Below, piece by piece: positions 62,322 through 64,000 of a DNA stretch of 64,000 nucleotides; positions within the stretch are counted from its first letter, which is position 1, and every line of letters starts with the position of its first letter. This DNA comes from Paracoccus albus (GTDB lineage Bacteria; Pseudomonadota; Alphaproteobacteria; Rhodobacterales; Rhodobacteraceae). Below the pieces are notes generated by a model. It was not told the origin of the DNA, ran no database searches, and was given only the letters and a program-made list of their open reading frames with translations. Location of the stretch: positions 1,798,001 to 1,862,000 of the forward strand of contig NZ_CP115775.1 in NCBI RefSeq assembly GCF_027913035.1. Direction: 5' to 3'. The translations under genes and the position numbers were made by a program.

Positions 62322-62525
62322 GCTGAGCGTCCTCCAGCATCGGCAAAAAAGCCTGTAAGACCAGCGAGTTTCCGGTCTCCAAAGACCACTTTGCCGATCG
62401 TCATGTTGCCGTTACGCAGCCCCGGTAGAAGGAAACCACATTCTGGGGGTTGCCTGATGACGACCCCGATATATAGTCACACCTAAGGCGAACCGATCCA
62501 AAGGATTGGAAGGACGGGGTTGCGG

Positions 62526-63125
62526 ATGCTCGACGACCACCACCACGCGGAATTCAGGACGCAGTTCGTGCGCGAACCGGCGGCGCTCAAACAGTTTCCG
62601 GCGCTTGTCCTGAACGCGGATTTCCGACCGTTAAGTTACTACCCCCTGTCGCTCTGGCCGTGGCAAGAGGCGATCAAGGCCGTGTTCCTCGACCGCGTCA
62701 GCATCATTGCCGAATATGACGAATATGTGCACAGTCAGAGGCAGGCCTTCCGCATCCCCTCTGTCGTGGTGCTGAAAGATTTTGTGAAACCCCAGAAGCG
62801 CGTGGCATTCACGCGCTTCAATCTTTTTCTGCGCGACGGATTTGAATGCCAGTACTGCGCATCAAAAGGCGATCTTACATTTGATCATGTCGTGCCGCGC
62901 TCTCGTGGCGGGATCACCAGTTGGGAAAATGTCGTCGCGGCATGCTCGCCCTGCAACCTGCGCAAGGCAAACCGTTCGCTGCGTCACTCGGGCCTGACCC
63001 TGCGCCGCCCCGCCCGCCGTCCTACGGCCGAGGAAATGCACGCGATGGGCCGGCGCTTCCCGCCGAACCACCTGCACGAAACCTGGATGGATTTTCTGTA
63101 CTGGGACGCCGAACTGGAAAGCTGA
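62526..63125 (+). CDS. HNH endonuclease family protein
   Basis: A 199-residue protein with an HNH nuclease domain. Zinc Cys pairs CQYC and CSPC surround the core TFDHVVPRSRGG and SWENVV, and an NLRKANRS segment follows. The N-terminal half (PALVLNADFRPLSYYPLS, AIKAVFLDRV) is the conserved partner of the widespread housekeeping HNH family, which is not linked to mobile DNA. The ATG at 62526 is preferred to the in-frame TTG at 62520. The role is unknown. Confidence 0.93.
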   Translation: MLDDHHHAEFRTQFVREPAALKQFPALVLNADFRPLSYYPLSLWPWQEAIKAVFLDRVSIIAEYDEYVHSQRQAFRIPSVVVLKDFVKPQKRVAFTRFNLFLRDGFECQYCASKGDLTFDHVVPRSRGGITSWENVVAACSPCNLRKANRSLRHSGLTLRRPARRPTAEEMHAMGRRFPPNHLHETWMDFLYWDAELES

Positions 63126-63149
63126 AGCTCGCGCGCCAACGGCCCGCGA

Positions 63150-63317
63150 TCAATGTTGCTGGTTGTCGCTTCCGCTGAAGTGAACAACCCCTGCCGCGAT
63201 CAGCGCGGCCAAGGCCAGGGCCACCAACGGAACACCGTGGGCAATGCTGACCCACAGCGTCGCGGCAGCCGCCAGAATGACAGCGACCATCAGGATAAGG
63301 AAATGCGGCAGCGGCAT
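63150..63317 (-). CDS. very small two-helix membrane protein (55 residues)
   Basis: A 55-residue frame I translated from the minus strand: MPLPHFLILMVAVI begins a first helix (about 5-24), then IAHGVPL, a second helix (about 29-46), and a polar end (HFSGSDNQQH). AGGGGG lies about eight bases before the ATG at 63315-63317. It is convergent with the HNH gene and divergent from the radical SAM gene. Hydrophobic pattern and ribosome site support a real gene; no family is recognised. Confidence 0.68.
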   Translation of the reverse strand: MPLPHFLILMVAVILAAAATLWVSIAHGVPLVALALAALIAAGVVHFSGSDNQQH

Positions 63318-63429
63318 GACAGGTCCCCCTTTGACGACAATATGGGGAGGCTGCCCGGGAATGGAAAGGTCCGAGACGAAACCGCTGCAGATTATGGACA
63401 GTGTTCCTTTTTCGTTCTAGTCTTGCGCT

Positions 63430-64000
63430 ATGCTGCCGCCAAGAAATCCCGACGAATCCCTGAAAGCGCGAGGAAGCGACACACGCCCCGCGAATCGCTT
63501 CGATCAATACCATGCAGAGCGTGAGCATGACGGCTGGGATATACCCGAGGACACGCAGCTTCTGCGCACGCAGGTCACAGACGAACATCCGCGCAGTATC
63601 ATCACGCGCAACCGCTCTCCCGATGTGCCCTTCGACCGGTCCATCAACCCCTATCGCGGGTGCGAGCATGGCTGCATTTATTGCTTCGCGCGCCCCAGCC
63701 ACGCCTATTGGGGCCTGTCGCCCGGACTGGATTTCGAGACGAAGATTACCGCAAAACCCGATGCGGCCCGCCTTCTGGCGGCAGAGATCGCAAAACCATC
63801 CTATCGCGTGGCACCCATCGCCTTCGGGACCAATACCGACCCCTACCAGCCGGTCGAGGCGAAGCGGCGCATCATGCCAGAGATGTGGCAGGTACTGCTC
63901 GACTGGAACCATCCTGCAAGCCTCGTGACCCGTGGCCAGACCGTGCTGCGCGATCTGCCCCTGCTGGGACAAATGGCCAAGCGACAGCTTATCCATATCG
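63430..64000 (+). CDS. PA0069-family radical SAM protein (cut by window edge)
   Basis: A frame open from the ATG at 63430 to the right edge (190 codons). It encodes a radical SAM core: PFDRSINPYRGCEHGCIYC with the CxxxCxxC cluster motif, then FARPSHAYWGLSPGLDFE and FGTNTDPYQPVE. This matches the SplB-related PA0069 family, of unknown substrate. About half of the usual length (350-370 residues) is present. Confidence 0.92.
   Translation, partial: MLPPRNPDESLKARGSDTRPANRFDQYHAEREHDGWDIPEDTQLLRTQVTDEHPRSIITRNRSPDVPFDRSINPYRGCEHGCIYCFARPSHAYWGLSPGLDFETKITAKPDAARLLAAEIAKPSYRVAPIAFGTNTDPYQPVEAKRRIMPEMWQVLLDWNHPASLVTRGQTVLRDLPLLGQMAKRQLIHI

Noticed and set aside
63022..63996. 324-codon minus-strand frame
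   Set aside because: It is antisense to the radical SAM gene and the HNH 3' end. The plus strand gives a clear CxxxCxxC enzyme, so the minus frame is a shadow.

Overview
The window is a 64 kb chromosomal stretch of a GC-rich, denitrifying alphaproteobacterium, almost certainly a Paracoccus or close Rhodobacteraceae relative. The evidence is the norCBQD and nosRZDFYLX clusters with Paracoccus-type residues, the F1-ATPase zeta inhibitor (DUF1476), BioR-type biotin control, a single-cysteine IscR, and an RNase E with a large acidic insert in its S1 domain. There are no phage genes, CRISPR arrays or integrases. The only mobile DNA seen is one decayed IS1595-type transposase.

Region 1 (1-13.8 kb) is anaerobic respiration. 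norCBQD (nitric oxide reductase and its activation proteins; norD runs off the left edge) and nosRZDFYLX (nitrous oxide reductase, maturation and electron supply) are all on the minus strand, with start and stop codons touching or overlapping through most of both clusters. A small two-helix NnrT-like gene lies divergent from norC, and one FNR/NNR-type box sits between them. A tRNA-Thr(GGT) follows upstream of nosR.

Region 2 (14-36.7 kb) is envelope and housekeeping: an SH3 protein, D-2-hydroxyacid dehydrogenase, D,D-carboxypeptidase with SPOR domain, clpS, an RsmC-like methyltransferase, a degenerate SDR, hemF, a MATE exporter, two PaaI thioesterases, a MerR regulator, the IS1595 remnant, gshB-yraN-rsmI, a penicillin-binding protein activator, glnD, murJ, ccdA and rne.

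Region 3 (37-51 kb) holds the dctB/dctD two-component pair (the regulator lacks GAFTGA), purQ, an unrecognised secreted protein made of two tandem copies of one domain behind an AT-rich promoter region, icd, an HD hydrolase, a large OmpA-family protein with a duplicated cysteine motif around a long charged coiled coil, a VOC-protein remnant, fpr, an iscR without its usual suf genes, an alpha/beta hydrolase and a PepSY-like secreted protein.

Region 4 (51-64 kb) has AlkA-type glycosylase and GntR genes, a HAD nucleotidase, a UbiH-type monooxygenase, GNAT, and a self-contained biotin module bioR-bioY-bioB with three BioR-box-like sites. The zeta inhibitor, purC-purS, a serine hydrolase, a carboxylesterase, an HNH nuclease, a 55-codon membrane protein and the start of a radical SAM gene follow.

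Most genes are ordinary for the lineage. I see no clearly new multi-gene system. The best leads are the tandem-domain secreted protein, the OmpA protein with twin CxxGSxRPC domains, the compact BioR circuit, the GAFTGA-less DctD and the decaying fragments (IS1595, VOC).
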